26,173 bases of DNA from an uncultured Dorea sp. (GTDB taxonomy: Bacteria > Bacillota > Clostridia > Lachnospirales > Lachnospiraceae), in contig CAPEBR010000006.1 of assembly GCA_948602995.1 (NCBI GenBank), positions 148,814 to 174,986 of the forward strand, written 5' to 3'. Numbering within the stretch: position 1 is the first letter of the stretch; the number at the start of each line of letters is the position of its first letter. Made by a program: the position numbers and the translations under genes. This document shows positions 13,262 through 19,667 of this stretch, piece by piece. The notes beneath the pieces are model-generated. The model worked only from the letters and a program-made list of their open reading frames with translations, was not told the origin of the DNA and made no database searches.

Positions 13262-13295
13262 AAAAAAAGAAAGCTATTTTTATTCACGCTTTCTT
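13262..13295 (-). terminator. Terminator of the Cro-like repressor gene
   Basis: AAGAAAGC/GCTTTCTT stem with a 13-nt loop followed on the minus strand by a run of T, 13 bases after the repressor stop. It separates the repressor transcript from the leader RNA promoter. Confidence 0.8.
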
Positions 13296-13307
13296 ATTGT
13301 TTTAATA

Positions 13308-13526
13308 CTATTTTATTATATATTCGTTATCACCTTTTAAAATTGCCTTCATATTCAAAAATTCTGCTATTTTTACTACATCTTCTGCCGTAAAGGTATC
13401 TCTTTGCATTTTATTTGAAAAACTTTGTTTTGTCATTCCCAAAACATTAGCAAGATCATTTTGTGTAAGGCTCTTCCCCTCTTTTTTATAATCTTCTAAT
13501 ATTTCTTTTATCGTATTTGCGAACAT
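13308..13526 (-). CDS. Cro/CI-like XRE repressor, 72 aa
   Basis: A single HTH_3 domain: LTQNDLANVLGMTKQSFSNK (residues 20-39) is the helix-turn-helix, followed by TFTAEDVVKIAEFLNMKAIL. GGAGG lies 8 bases before ATG 13526. The gene is flanked on both sides by copies of GTACA-N8-TGTAC: three upstream (13594-13678), where they would control it and the divergent genes, and two downstream (13161-13247), in front of the leader RNA. It is the obvious candidate to bind them. Its own terminator follows. Confidence 0.85.
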   Translation of the reverse strand: MFANTIKEILEDYKKEGKSLTQNDLANVLGMTKQSFSNKMQRDTFTAEDVVKIAEFLNMKAILKGDNEYIIK

Positions 13527-13593
13527 ATATTACACCTCCATATATTAATTTTTTTTGCATTATATCATATATTTCTATTTTTTTCAAGATTTC

Positions 13594-13611
13594 GTATACG
13601 TTTTTGTGTAC
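13594..13611. promoter_or_regulatory. Operator 3 of five
   Basis: GTATACGTTTTTGTGTAC, two differences from operators 2 and 4. Confidence 0.6.
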
Positions 13612-13626
13612 TTTTTATAGTTTTAT

Positions 13627-13644
13627 GTACATGTTTTTGTGTAC
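13627..13644. promoter_or_regulatory. Operator 4 of five
   Basis: GTACATGTTTTTGTGTAC, 33 bases after operator 3 (about three helical turns). Confidence 0.7.
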
Positions 13645-13660
13645 TTTGCCAATTTACAGA

Positions 13661-13678
13661 GTACATATTTTAGTGTAC
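13661..13678. promoter_or_regulatory. Operator 5 of five
   Basis: GTACATATTTTAGTGTAC, 34 bases after operator 4, same face of the helix. Confidence 0.65.
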
Positions 13679-13706
13679 AATTATCTCAGATACCAAAACA
13701 AAAGCA

Positions 13707-13734
13707 CCTTGACAATTGAATAGACTTTACACCC
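13707..13734 (+). repeat. 28-bp inverted repeat, left arm
   Basis: Matches the reverse complement of 14448-14475 at 26 of 28 bases. The two arms bracket the pair of coiled-coil genes. Confidence 0.75.
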
Positions 13735-13752
13735 CATACGTGATATAATAGA

Positions 13753-13758
13753 CACTAT
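13753..13758 (+). promoter_or_regulatory. Likely -10 of the coiled-coil gene pair
   Basis: The sequence around 13741-13750 contains TGATATAATAG with a TATAAT -10; the -35 is poor (TAGACT, 17 bases upstream). The exact position of the hexamer is 13744-13749, just before the interval given. Weak -35 suggests an activator or the divergent operators help control it. Confidence 0.3.
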
Positions 13759-13799
13759 AGAAACAACGGAACAAATCACGGAAAAGGGAGTGATATAGA

Positions 13800-14096
13800 A
13801 TGGCATTGACAAATGAGGATTTACTAGCAATCTCTCAGCTACTGGATATTAAACTAAAAGCTGAATTAGAACCATTGAAAAATGGCTTGCGGAGTACAAA
13901 AGATGAAGTTCATCAGATAAAACTGTATCAAGAAAATGTAATTTTACCACGATTACAAACAATTGAATCATGTTACACTGATACATATGACCGATATAAA
14001 AATTATGCTGAAAAGATGGATGCCGCTTTTGCCGACATTGAGCTTATGAAAAAGGTTATAGCAGAGCACAGCGAAAAGCTAGAGAAATTAGCATAA
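13800..14096 (+). CDS. Coiled-coil protein A, 98 aa
   Basis: Opens MALTNEDLLAISQLLDIKLK. An N-terminal amphipathic helix is followed by a long coiled coil with the pattern E-N-x-I-L-P-R-L-Q-x-I-E-x-C-Y near residue 48-62, and ends HSEKLEKLA. I recall many similar ~95-aa proteins in Lachnospiraceae genomes, always uncharacterised. GGGAGTGATATAGA precedes the ATG. It is the first of two tandem paralogs whose ribosome binding regions and first 20 codons are nearly identical. Confidence 0.7.
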   Translation: MALTNEDLLAISQLLDIKLKAELEPLKNGLRSTKDEVHQIKLYQENVILPRLQTIESCYTDTYDRYKNYAEKMDAAFADIELMKKVIAEHSEKLEKLA

Positions 14097-14137
14097 CAGA
14101 CATATGGTTATATTACGGAAAAAGGGAGTGATATAGA

Positions 14138-14425
14138 ATGGCATTGACAAATGAAGATTTATTAGCAATCTCTCAGTTACTGGACGTGAAACTGGATTCT
14201 AAATTTAAGTCAGAATTACAGCCTTTAAAAGATGATATCAGAGACATCAAGCTACATCTTGAAAATATTACTGATAAGAACATCCAACTGTTAGCAGAAA
14301 ACTATGTACCAGCAGCAAAACGCTACGAAAAAGCTGTTCCCGAAATACAGGCAATGCAAGCCGATATTGAGATTCTTAAAAAAGTTGTGACGAACCACAG
14401 CGAAAAGCTACAGAAAATCTCATAA
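14138..14425 (+). CDS. Coiled-coil protein B, 95 aa (paralog of A)
   Basis: Opens MALTNEDLLAISQLLDVKLD and ends NHSEKLQKIS. It shares with protein A the N-terminus, the 5' flank AAAAGGGAGTGATATAGA and the closing EILKKV-V-x-x-HSEKL. The middle differs and lacks the R-L-Q-x-I-E-x-C-Y segment, keeping LLAENYVPAAKRYEKA instead. A recent tandem duplication with divergence in the middle. A and B may form hetero-oligomers; this is inference. Confidence 0.7.
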   Translation: MALTNEDLLAISQLLDVKLDSKFKSELQPLKDDIRDIKLHLENITDKNIQLLAENYVPAAKRYEKAVPEIQAMQADIEILKKVVTNHSEKLQKIS

Positions 14426-14447
14426 CAACTACATAAATATCACTAAA

Positions 14448-14491
14448 GGGTGTAAGGTCTATTGAATTGTCAAGGGCTTTACACTCTTTTT
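14448..14491 (+). terminator. Terminator of the coiled-coil pair; right arm of 28-bp inverted repeat
   Basis: GGGTGTAA (14448-14455) pairs with TTTACACTC (14478-14486, one wobble), followed by five T. The 28 bases 14448-14475 are the inverted copy of 13707-13734. Confidence 0.75.
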
Positions 14492-14510
14492 ATTTATGGG
14501 GGCTGAGGAC

Positions 14511-15056
14511 ATGAAAGGATACAAGACATATTTCAAAGACGTTCAGACTCTGGACGAATTAAGAAAACAGTATAAGAAACTTATCAGAAAATATCATCCT
14601 GATAACACAAACGGAAGTACAGAAGTAACACAGGATATCAATATTGAATATGAAAGACTATTCAAAGTACTGAAAGACAAGCACGCAAGACAGAAGAAGG
14701 ATAGCAACGGAAACACGGAAGGCAGTAAATCAGATAACAGTACATCATATGACAATATGAAATATGACTTTAAAGAAGACGAGCTTTTAAGGGAAATGCT
14801 TCAGAAAGTCATATACTTCTCTGACATCACAATTGAAATCATAGGTAACTGGATATGGATCAGCGGAAACACTTACCAGTACCGCAAGAAATTAAAAGAA
14901 ATGGGCTTTAAGTTCGCCGGACAGAAAAAATGTTGGTACTGGCATTCAGAAACCTTCAGAAAGAAAAGCCGCAAGAAACTGTCAATGAACGATATTCGTA
15001 ATTACTACGGCTCTACAGAGGTTGAGACAGAGGGAAGACAGAGATTACAGGCATAG
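14511..15056 (+). CDS. J-domain (DnaJ-like) protein, element type
   Basis: ATG 14511 is chosen, with GGGGG 8 bases upstream; ATG 14496 has none. Residues ~1-55 are a short J domain with the invariant HPD motif (KLIRKYHPDN). It lacks the DnaJ G/F and zinc regions. A polar linker (KDSNGNTEGSKSDNSTSYDN) follows, then a C-terminal domain with GNWIWISGNTYQYRKKLKEM and FKFAGQKKCWYWHSE, seen in many clostridial mobile-element proteins. The J domain would recruit host DnaK, typically to remodel a replication or regulatory complex. It is encoded just after the coiled-coil pair, past a terminator. Confidence 0.8.
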   Translation: MKGYKTYFKDVQTLDELRKQYKKLIRKYHPDNTNGSTEVTQDINIEYERLFKVLKDKHARQKKDSNGNTEGSKSDNSTSYDNMKYDFKEDELLREMLQKVIYFSDITIEIIGNWIWISGNTYQYRKKLKEMGFKFAGQKKCWYWHSETFRKKSRKKLSMNDIRNYYGSTEVETEGRQRLQA

Positions 15057-15064
15057 AGGTAACA

Positions 15065-15091
15065 AGGGTGTAGCTTATTGGGTTGCACCCT
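15065..15091 (+). terminator. Hairpin after the J-domain gene
   Basis: AGGGTGTA/TGCACCCT 8-bp stem (one wobble), 11-nt loop; no T-run follows, so it is a weak or Rho-assisted terminator. Confidence 0.4.
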
Positions 15092-15124
15092 CACAATATA
15101 TGAAAAGTAAAGAGGATGGTAGAC

Positions 15125-15640
15125 ATGAAAAGAAGGATAGTAAGCGCATTGATTGGAATAGCTACAATATCATTAGTTGGACATGGTAGCACGGTAACAG
15201 GTGAGGCAGTGAAGGCAAGTAAGATAGTCAGCGGAGCGATAAGCAACACTCATTTAAACATGATCAACCTGGATACAGTGACCGGCTACAATGGAACCGC
15301 AAGCGGATTACAGCTTTATACAGCGGACGGAATCGGCTACTACCTGGAAGCTGAAAACATTCAGAACGGAAAGACGCAATTGTATTACACGCTGACACAA
15401 AAGGACTTTGACGCACTGACACCCATACTTGAAAACAGAAACGGCAAGATCATTATTGAGGTATCTAATGGCACTGTATCAGATTCAGAGGGAAACGGAA
15501 CGGATGATTGCGAATACTACAGGCATTACGATTCAGAGAAGTTTTCGCCCGGTGATTATGTACAGAGCGTATTCATATATAACCCGGATACGAATAGCGT
15601 TGATGATATTCTGTACAGGGTTGACACACTCATTGAATGA
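15125..15640 (+). CDS. Secreted hypothetical protein, 171 aa
   Basis: ATG 15125 (MKRRIVSALIGIATISLVGH) is chosen, with GAGG 9 bases upstream. It begins with a typical signal peptide: basic MKRR, hydrophobic core, likely cleavage after the GEAVKA region (about residues 28-32). The mature part is acidic and beta-rich, with several NG and DG turns and the segment YNGTASGLQLYTADGIGYYL. No lipobox, LPXTG or known domain is seen. It is the last gene of the plus-strand cluster. Confidence 0.65.
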   Translation: MKRRIVSALIGIATISLVGHGSTVTGEAVKASKIVSGAISNTHLNMINLDTVTGYNGTASGLQLYTADGIGYYLEAENIQNGKTQLYYTLTQKDFDALTPILENRNGKIIIEVSNGTVSDSEGNGTDDCEYYRHYDSEKFSPGDYVQSVFIYNPDTNSVDDILYRVDTLIE

Positions 15641-15991
15641 TACTATGACGGCAGCAGTCTGATAATTACGATCAATAAATTGTGACGCAAAACAGAAAGC
15701 CCGGGCAGATTGATAATACAGTCTGTCAAGGGCTACTGGCAGGATACTCATGTTACTGTATATCTTAGGACTTTAGGCGCGTTTTTGGGGGCTGTTTTGG
15801 CTTGTATTGGTATGGGTGTAAACTTGTAAGGGTATGGGTGTACGATGAAAAATAAGGGTAATTTTTGGCAATTTTGTGCTATCATGGGGGTGGGTGGGAG
15901 TAAATGGGAGTAGGGGGTACTAAACATTTTGGAGAAACTATTTTGTTTACAGGCAGGGTGAATGTGTTCCTCTCACACCTCAACCCAGTTT
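15641..15991. other. Gene-free spacer, G-rich on the plus strand
   Basis: About 350 bases with no gene. It holds an AGCCC/GGGCT hairpin with CAGATT/AGTCTG inner pairs (about 15687-15736), the 11-mer TATATCTTAGG (15759-15769, also at 24554-24564), TGGGTGTA repeated near 15811 and 15833, and a G-quadruplex motif (15886-15917). Confidence 0.5.
15886..15917 (+). other. Putative G-quadruplex motif
   Basis: Five G-runs of 3-5 bases with loops of T, T, AGTAAAT and AGTA. It satisfies the usual G3N1-7 rule, striking in such an AT-rich window. Confidence 0.65.
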
Positions 15992-16460
15992 TTAAATGAT
16001 TACCGAACAACTTAGGCAGTGACATTTTGGCACAGCTATTGATTTTACAAAATCTTCTTGTTCACTAGGAGACATATATTTAATAAGTGCAATGGCAGTA
16101 GTGGGTGCAAGAATACCCGTTTCAACCCAATCTTGTAACTCAGGAACCAATTCTGTGAGTTTTTTGTAGTTACGTGCAGTTCTTTCATCAATGTCCAAGA
16201 CCTTCATAATAATCTGATTGAGTTGTTGGAACGGAAAACTTTTCCGAAGCACTATATTGGTTGTTGCCTGATTTAAAATCTAAAATTCTATCTAATTCCT
16301 TTAGGCATTTACCTAATTTAACAGGATTAGGATTACCAATACCTCTCTGGCGAATATTAGTTTCGATGAGATATTTAATTCAGATGTCAAAAATCTTAAT
16401 ATCCTAGGGGATGCCTTTTTTTAGACACTCCCTTGTAAGCTGCTTATAGTTTTAATCCTT
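15992..16460 (-). pseudogene. Decayed ParB-like gene
   Basis: From right to left the minus strand reads NYKQLTRECLKKGIP, stop (16404-16406), DIKIFDI, stop (16380-16382), IKYLIETNIRQRGIGNPNPV, KLGKCLKELDRILDFKSGNN, then a frameshift near 16215, then DERTARNYKKLTELVPELQD and TTAIALIKYMSPSEQEDFVK. These blocks align in order with QRGDVGG, IKELERIYGI, DVRTLQNYKQLANMIPELDE and TTALAIMRNLSEKDQEEF of the ParB-like protein at 3738-4400. Two in-frame stops and one frameshift make it a pseudogene. The final residues (PKCHCLSCSVII) are also unlike the intact copy. Confidence 0.8.
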
Positions 16461-16511
16461 AACACACATTCTTATACAATTTCAAAGATATCATCGTTTC
16501 ACTTACCATCT

Positions 16512-16721
16512 TCACTTTTCATGATCTTCTATAATCAGTTCATCAATGCTAATACCAAACAATTCCCCAAGTTCAATCAGAACATCAAACGTACATGTCC
16601 TCTTTCCACTCTCATACAGGGATATTGCCTGATGTGTAACTCCCAACATTTCAGCTAATTCATCCTGGGATATATGATTCAGTTTCCGGTAATATTTCAG
16701 ATTCCTTGCAAAGTTGTTTTT
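16512..16721 (-). CDS. XRE-family transcriptional regulator, 69 aa
   Basis: ATG 16721 (MKNNFARNLKYYRKLNHISQ) gives the usual XRE length; an in-frame TTG at 16763 and ATG at 16751 give extra residues with poor spacing to GGAG. The HTH is SQDELAEMLGVTHQAISLYE (19-38), then GKRTCTFDVLIELGELFGISIDELI. A perfect 14-bp palindrome (16794-16807) lies in the divergent promoter region and is its likely operator. Confidence 0.8.
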   Translation of the reverse strand, partial: KNNFARNLKYYRKLNHISQDELAEMLGVTHQAISLYESGKRTCTFDVLIELGELFGISIDELIIEDHEK

Positions 16722-16793
16722 CATGATGATCTCTTTTATGATGGATATCATATTCTCCTTCAATCCTCAAATACTATATACATCTTTTATATA

Positions 16794-16807
16794 TTCGTAA
16801 TTACGAA
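16794..16807. promoter_or_regulatory. Perfect 14-bp palindromic operator
   Basis: TTCGTAATTACGAA, in the 144-base divergent region between the XRE gene (minus) and the Cro-like gene (plus). Likely bound by one or both regulators. Confidence 0.6.
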
Positions 16808-16865
16808 GATATTCAATTAAAAGAATACCATTTATTCTATTGAATGTAAAGAGGGTTGATAAGAT

Positions 16866-17084
16866 ATGATAGACTATTCTCCATTTTGGAAAACATTAGA
16901 AAATTCAGACGAAAACTGGTATACACTGACAACAAAACACCATATGTCCCATAGTACTCTGCACAGACTGAAACACGGCAAAGATATTTCCATGAAAACT
17001 GTAAATGACCTTTGCCGTATTCTGCATTGCGAGATTGGTGACATCTGCAGGTATGTGGAGTGTGAAGATGACCAAGTATTATAA
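16866..17084 (+). CDS. Cro/YozG-type HTH regulator, 72 aa
   Basis: Opens MIDYSPFWKTLENSDENWYT. Typical of the short HTH_26 family: HHMSHSTLHRLKHGKDISMK is the helix-turn-helix, then TVNDLCRILHCEIGDICRYVE. AGAGGG lies 10 bases before ATG. Divergent from the XRE gene across a palindromic operator. The last 17 bases overlap a second, N-terminally shortened copy of the same gene. Confidence 0.8.
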   Translation: MIDYSPFWKTLENSDENWYTLTTKHHMSHSTLHRLKHGKDISMKTVNDLCRILHCEIGDICRYVECEDDQVL

Positions 17085-17229
17085 CTGGAGATATGGTTCC
17101 ACCCTTGATAAATTACGTAAAATCAGACCATTGAACACAACTACGCTCAATGATCTGTGCAGAATCCTTAATTGCCGTATTGAAGAGATATGCCAGTATG
17201 TGGAATGTGAAGGTGAACAGAGGTTGTAG
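17068..17229 (+). pseudogene. Truncated tandem copy of the YozG-type regulator
   Basis: A frame from ATG 17068 reads MTKYYNWRYGSTLDKLRKIR then TTTLNDLCRILNCRIEEICQ and YVECEGEQRL. It aligns with residues ~28-72 of the upstream regulator, including the identical close YVECE. The N-terminal ~25 residues and half of the HTH are lost. It overlaps the first gene by 17 bases in another frame. It could be a remnant of unequal duplication or a dominant-negative partner, if translated. Confidence 0.55.
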
Positions 17230-17260
17230 GATTGTTTTCTTTTTGAGGAAAGTTTATTAT

Positions 17261-18319
17261 CTAATTCCTTATTTTTTTGCAATTGCTAAAATCAATTTTT
17301 TCCCTATCTTTCCATAATTTATCAATTTGTTTTTTATACGTATCATACCATTTTTCACCAAAATGACACACATAATATGGACACAGTGCCGGATCTTGTT
17401 TATAAAGATATTGTTGAACATAAATCTTTCCATAGGACTCATTTACATCTATTCCAACCAATGACAATGGCATTACTGCATTAATACACCGTACTTGAAG
17501 TAAATCAGGCAAATCAATCTCATAAAAGTGTTTCTTTGTCATTTGTATATGAGATAATAATTCATCTTTATTTGCATATGATAATTTAGAACATTCATTA
17601 ACTAAATTCTCATCCTCCTTCGTCATCAACAAACGTACATCTATTCCATTATCAATACAATTTGTAAAAGATGTTGAAATTGTTGTGACCAAAGATGCAC
17701 CTGATATAAATATACTTTTTTTGGCTTGATTTACCTTTTCTTGAAGACTTGTTCTACTGATAGTTATAGAACTAAATGTTTTCATTGCTGATGATTCTAT
17801 TTGAAATTTTCTTCTGTTTTTCTGAACATATAGGTTTAATTCCCTATGGAAAAGTTCTTTGAATTTTTCTAATGTGTTATATTCTTTATATAAACTAGTA
17901 CCTTGATATTTTTTCTTTATTATTCGAAGTTTATCTAATTGATCTGTATCTAGTTTACTACTTTCAGTTTTTCTTAATGAAAAAAAGAGAAAGATTTGCT
18001 TATTTAACTCTAGTAATCTTTCAATTTCTTCTATTGTACCTGATATCTCATTTTTCGTCTCCGTTCCTACTTTATTCCAAAATATTGCAACCGCCATATC
18101 ACATTCATCTACAAGCTGCCAATTAATTTCTTCTTGTGACGATCTTCCCATACTAGAATATGTACCTATTTTCCAATCTTCAAACCTAAAAATAATATTG
18201 TTTTCATAGCTATTAATTCTATTAAAATCTTCTATTTCTTTTTTAATAAGATTTTTCTCTTTTTTTATGTCTGACGGACACGAAACAAGTATTTTATATT
18301 CCCTTACTACTCTTGACAT
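17261..18319 (-). CDS. TIR-like (DUF4062-type) plus PLD-like protein; putative defence effector
   Basis: A 352-residue protein with GGAG close before ATG 18319. N-terminal domain, residues 7-115: KILVSCPSDIKKEK (strand 1 and the S-P-S-D-like turn), FRFEDWKIG, SQEEINWQLVDECDMAVAIF (61-80), WNKVGT, and SGTIEEIERLL (93-103) with a Glu placed as in TIR-type NADases; this is the DUF4062/TIR-like pattern. C-terminal domain, 190-345: VNQAKKSIFISGASLVTTI, NGIDVRLLMTKED, then SYGKIYVQQYLYKQDPAL and FGEKWYDTYKKQIDKLW, a PLD/DUF5919-like fold without HKD motifs, probably a sensor. Single-gene effector-sensor proteins of this type occur in antiphage defence. No partner gene is adjacent. Function is inferred. 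Confidence 0.65.
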   Translation of the reverse strand: MSRVVREYKILVSCPSDIKKEKNLIKKEIEDFNRINSYENNIIFRFEDWKIGTYSSMGRSSQEEINWQLVDECDMAVAIFWNKVGTETKNEISGTIEEIERLLELNKQIFLFFSLRKTESSKLDTDQLDKLRIIKKKYQGTSLYKEYNTLEKFKELFHRELNLYVQKNRRKFQIESSAMKTFSSITISRTSLQEKVNQAKKSIFISGASLVTTISTSFTNCIDNGIDVRLLMTKEDENLVNECSKLSYANKDELLSHIQMTKKHFYEIDLPDLLQVRCINAVMPLSLVGIDVNESYGKIYVQQYLYKQDPALCPYYVCHFGEKWYDTYKKQIDKLWKDREKIDFSNCKKIRN

Positions 18320-18381
18320 ATAAAATCTCCTTCAAAAATAATTCAAATATATTTTCAATTCTCAACATCGAATTTTGTATT

Positions 18382-18410
18382 ATTATACCTTTTCTTCCCA
18401 CCCTTCGACA
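18382..18410 (-). promoter_or_regulatory. Promoter of the TIR-like gene
   Basis: Minus strand TTGTCG (about 18405-18410), 17-18 base spacer, TATAAT (18382-18387), about 65 bases upstream of the start codon. The plus-strand 250-base gap to the LytTR gene holds nothing else I can name. Confidence 0.5.
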
Positions 18411-18572
18411 ATGACCGACATTTCCCGGCACAACACAACACGCACCACTCACAGCATATGAAGATATTCAGAACACTCCCCACCTCAAAATCCCCATATT
18501 CACGTAAGTTTTTTCATCTAAATGTGTCTTAATAATTAGAAGACCAAAATAAAATACAAAGGACAAAACACC

Positions 18573-19019
18573 ATGAACTGGATACAAGAGCTTTCATCAA
18601 ACACCACTCTACAGGACAACATCACATCTTTCATGAATCAGTACGGTATATCGGGCTTAGAACAGGCTCTGCAACTCTACCGTGATATGCATCAGACTTA
18701 CATCTGCAAGACAAAAACATCCGTATCGCAAATAAACATCTATGATATTTACTACATGGAAATCAACCGGCACAATATAGATGTCCATACTGAGCACGAA
18801 ATTTACCATAAGTACGGATCGCTGTCAAATGAGCTTAAGATTCTGTCTCCCTATGGTTTTATCAGATGTGCACAGAACCGGATTGTTCCATTAAACAAAA
18901 TACGCGACATACACAGTAATACTATTACTCTTGTCAATGGGGTACAGATTCATATGACCAGGAATTATGCTTCCAGTGTAATTATTGCATTTTCACAACA
19001 CAAGCCATCCAAGAGGTAA
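18573..19019 (+). CDS. LytTR-domain transcriptional regulator, 148 aa
   Basis: The C-terminal ~95 residues are a LytTR DNA-binding domain: INIYDIYYMEINRHNIDVHT (strands 1-2), YHKYGSLSNELKIL, YGFIRCAQNRIVPLNKIRDI and NTITLVNGVQIHMTR. There is no receiver domain; the N-terminal 50 residues are a short helical segment (NTTLQDNITSFMNQYGISGL), as in stand-alone LytTR proteins of Firmicutes. AAAGGA precedes ATG. Such regulators often control peptide- or stress-responsive genes. Target unknown. A terminator follows. Confidence 0.85.
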   Translation: MNWIQELSSNTTLQDNITSFMNQYGISGLEQALQLYRDMHQTYICKTKTSVSQINIYDIYYMEINRHNIDVHTEHEIYHKYGSLSNELKILSPYGFIRCAQNRIVPLNKIRDIHSNTITLVNGVQIHMTRNYASSVIIAFSQHKPSKR

Positions 19020-19022
19020 ACT

Positions 19023-19092
19023 AAAAAGGGACTTGACCAAGACCTTTTTATCTTGATTAAGTCCTTTTTATCTTGATTAAGTCCTTTTTATT
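19023..19092 (+). terminator. Terminator with duplicated 20-bp arm
   Basis: AAAAAGGGACTT pairs with AAGTCCTTTTT. The 3' arm TCTTGATTAAGTCCTTTTTA is present twice in tandem (19051-19070 and 19071-19090), giving two alternative terminator hairpins. Confidence 0.75.
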
Positions 19093-19098
19093 ACTTCC

Positions 19099-19299
19099 TT
19101 ACCTCAAATAGCAATAACCGTCTGAACAGTGAACAATCCCTTTTCTGTTCATTTCTGACAAAATTCCACTAATCTGATTTAGTGTAGCATCCTGATACTT
19201 TTCTTTTACTTCGTCAATGATCTCTTTGTTTCTCTTCTTTAAGATGTTTTTGATTTCTTCAACCACCATTTGATTTTTTTCTGCTGATAATTTACTCAT
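19099..19299 (-). CDS. Small winged-helix-like hypothetical protein, 66 aa
   Basis: Opens MSKLSAEKNQMVVEEIKNIL. Helical, basic, ending in a wing-like segment (NQISGILSEMNRKGIVHCSD then GYCYLR) reminiscent of a small winged-helix domain that tests for accessory binding. Ribosome binding site TAAGGAGGG. No family is assigned. It converges on the LytTR terminator. Confidence 0.55.
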   Translation of the reverse strand: MSKLSAEKNQMVVEEIKNILKKRNKEIIDEVKEKYQDATLNQISGILSEMNRKGIVHCSDGYCYLR

Positions 19300-19667
19300 A
19301 TGAAACCCTCCTTAAAATTTTGTATATATAGATATAACAAGTTTGACCTCATTTACTAACAAATTTCTTATAATCTTTTTATTTTCAGCAATTAGCACAA
19401 TTTTATCTTCTTATATTTGTGCACTATTTTCATTATTTATCAAGCATTCCACCTTCCAAAAACATCTCCCCAAAATTGGGGATATCTTTTTAGAAAGAAC
19501 AATATCTCTCAATTTTCTAATAGCAAATGAAGCGTAGCAATAGGGGGGCTGTATTTACATCAGAAAAATCCAAGTTCCCTTATACCCAACCCATACCCTC
19601 TGAAAAATCGTAAAAAATAGGGCACATCAGACTTTTACATCCGATATGCCCTTTTTATCCATACTAC
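19300..19667. other. Gene-free gap with two terminators
   Basis: Contains a plus-strand terminator (19467-19491: TCCCC/GGGGA, T-run) with no gene in front of it, C-rich sequence near 19581-19600, and the bidirectional terminator 19619-19656. The 64-codon frame at 19343-19537 starts with TTG, lacks a ribosome binding site and crosses the first terminator; it has a hydrophobic N-terminus but I do not accept it. Confidence 0.5.
19619..19656. terminator. Bidirectional terminator
   Basis: AGGGCACATC/GATATGCCCT stem (one mismatch), T5 on the plus strand and T6 on the minus strand, 12 bases after the stop of the NUMOD4/HNH-type gene. Confidence 0.8.

Noticed and set aside
13033..13287. 84-aa minus-strand frame
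   Set aside because: Overlaps operators, promoter and RNA helices; no ribosome binding site.
19343..19537. 64-aa plus-strand frame with hydrophobic N-terminus (toxin-like)
   Set aside because: TTG start without a ribosome binding site and an internal terminator at 19467-19491.
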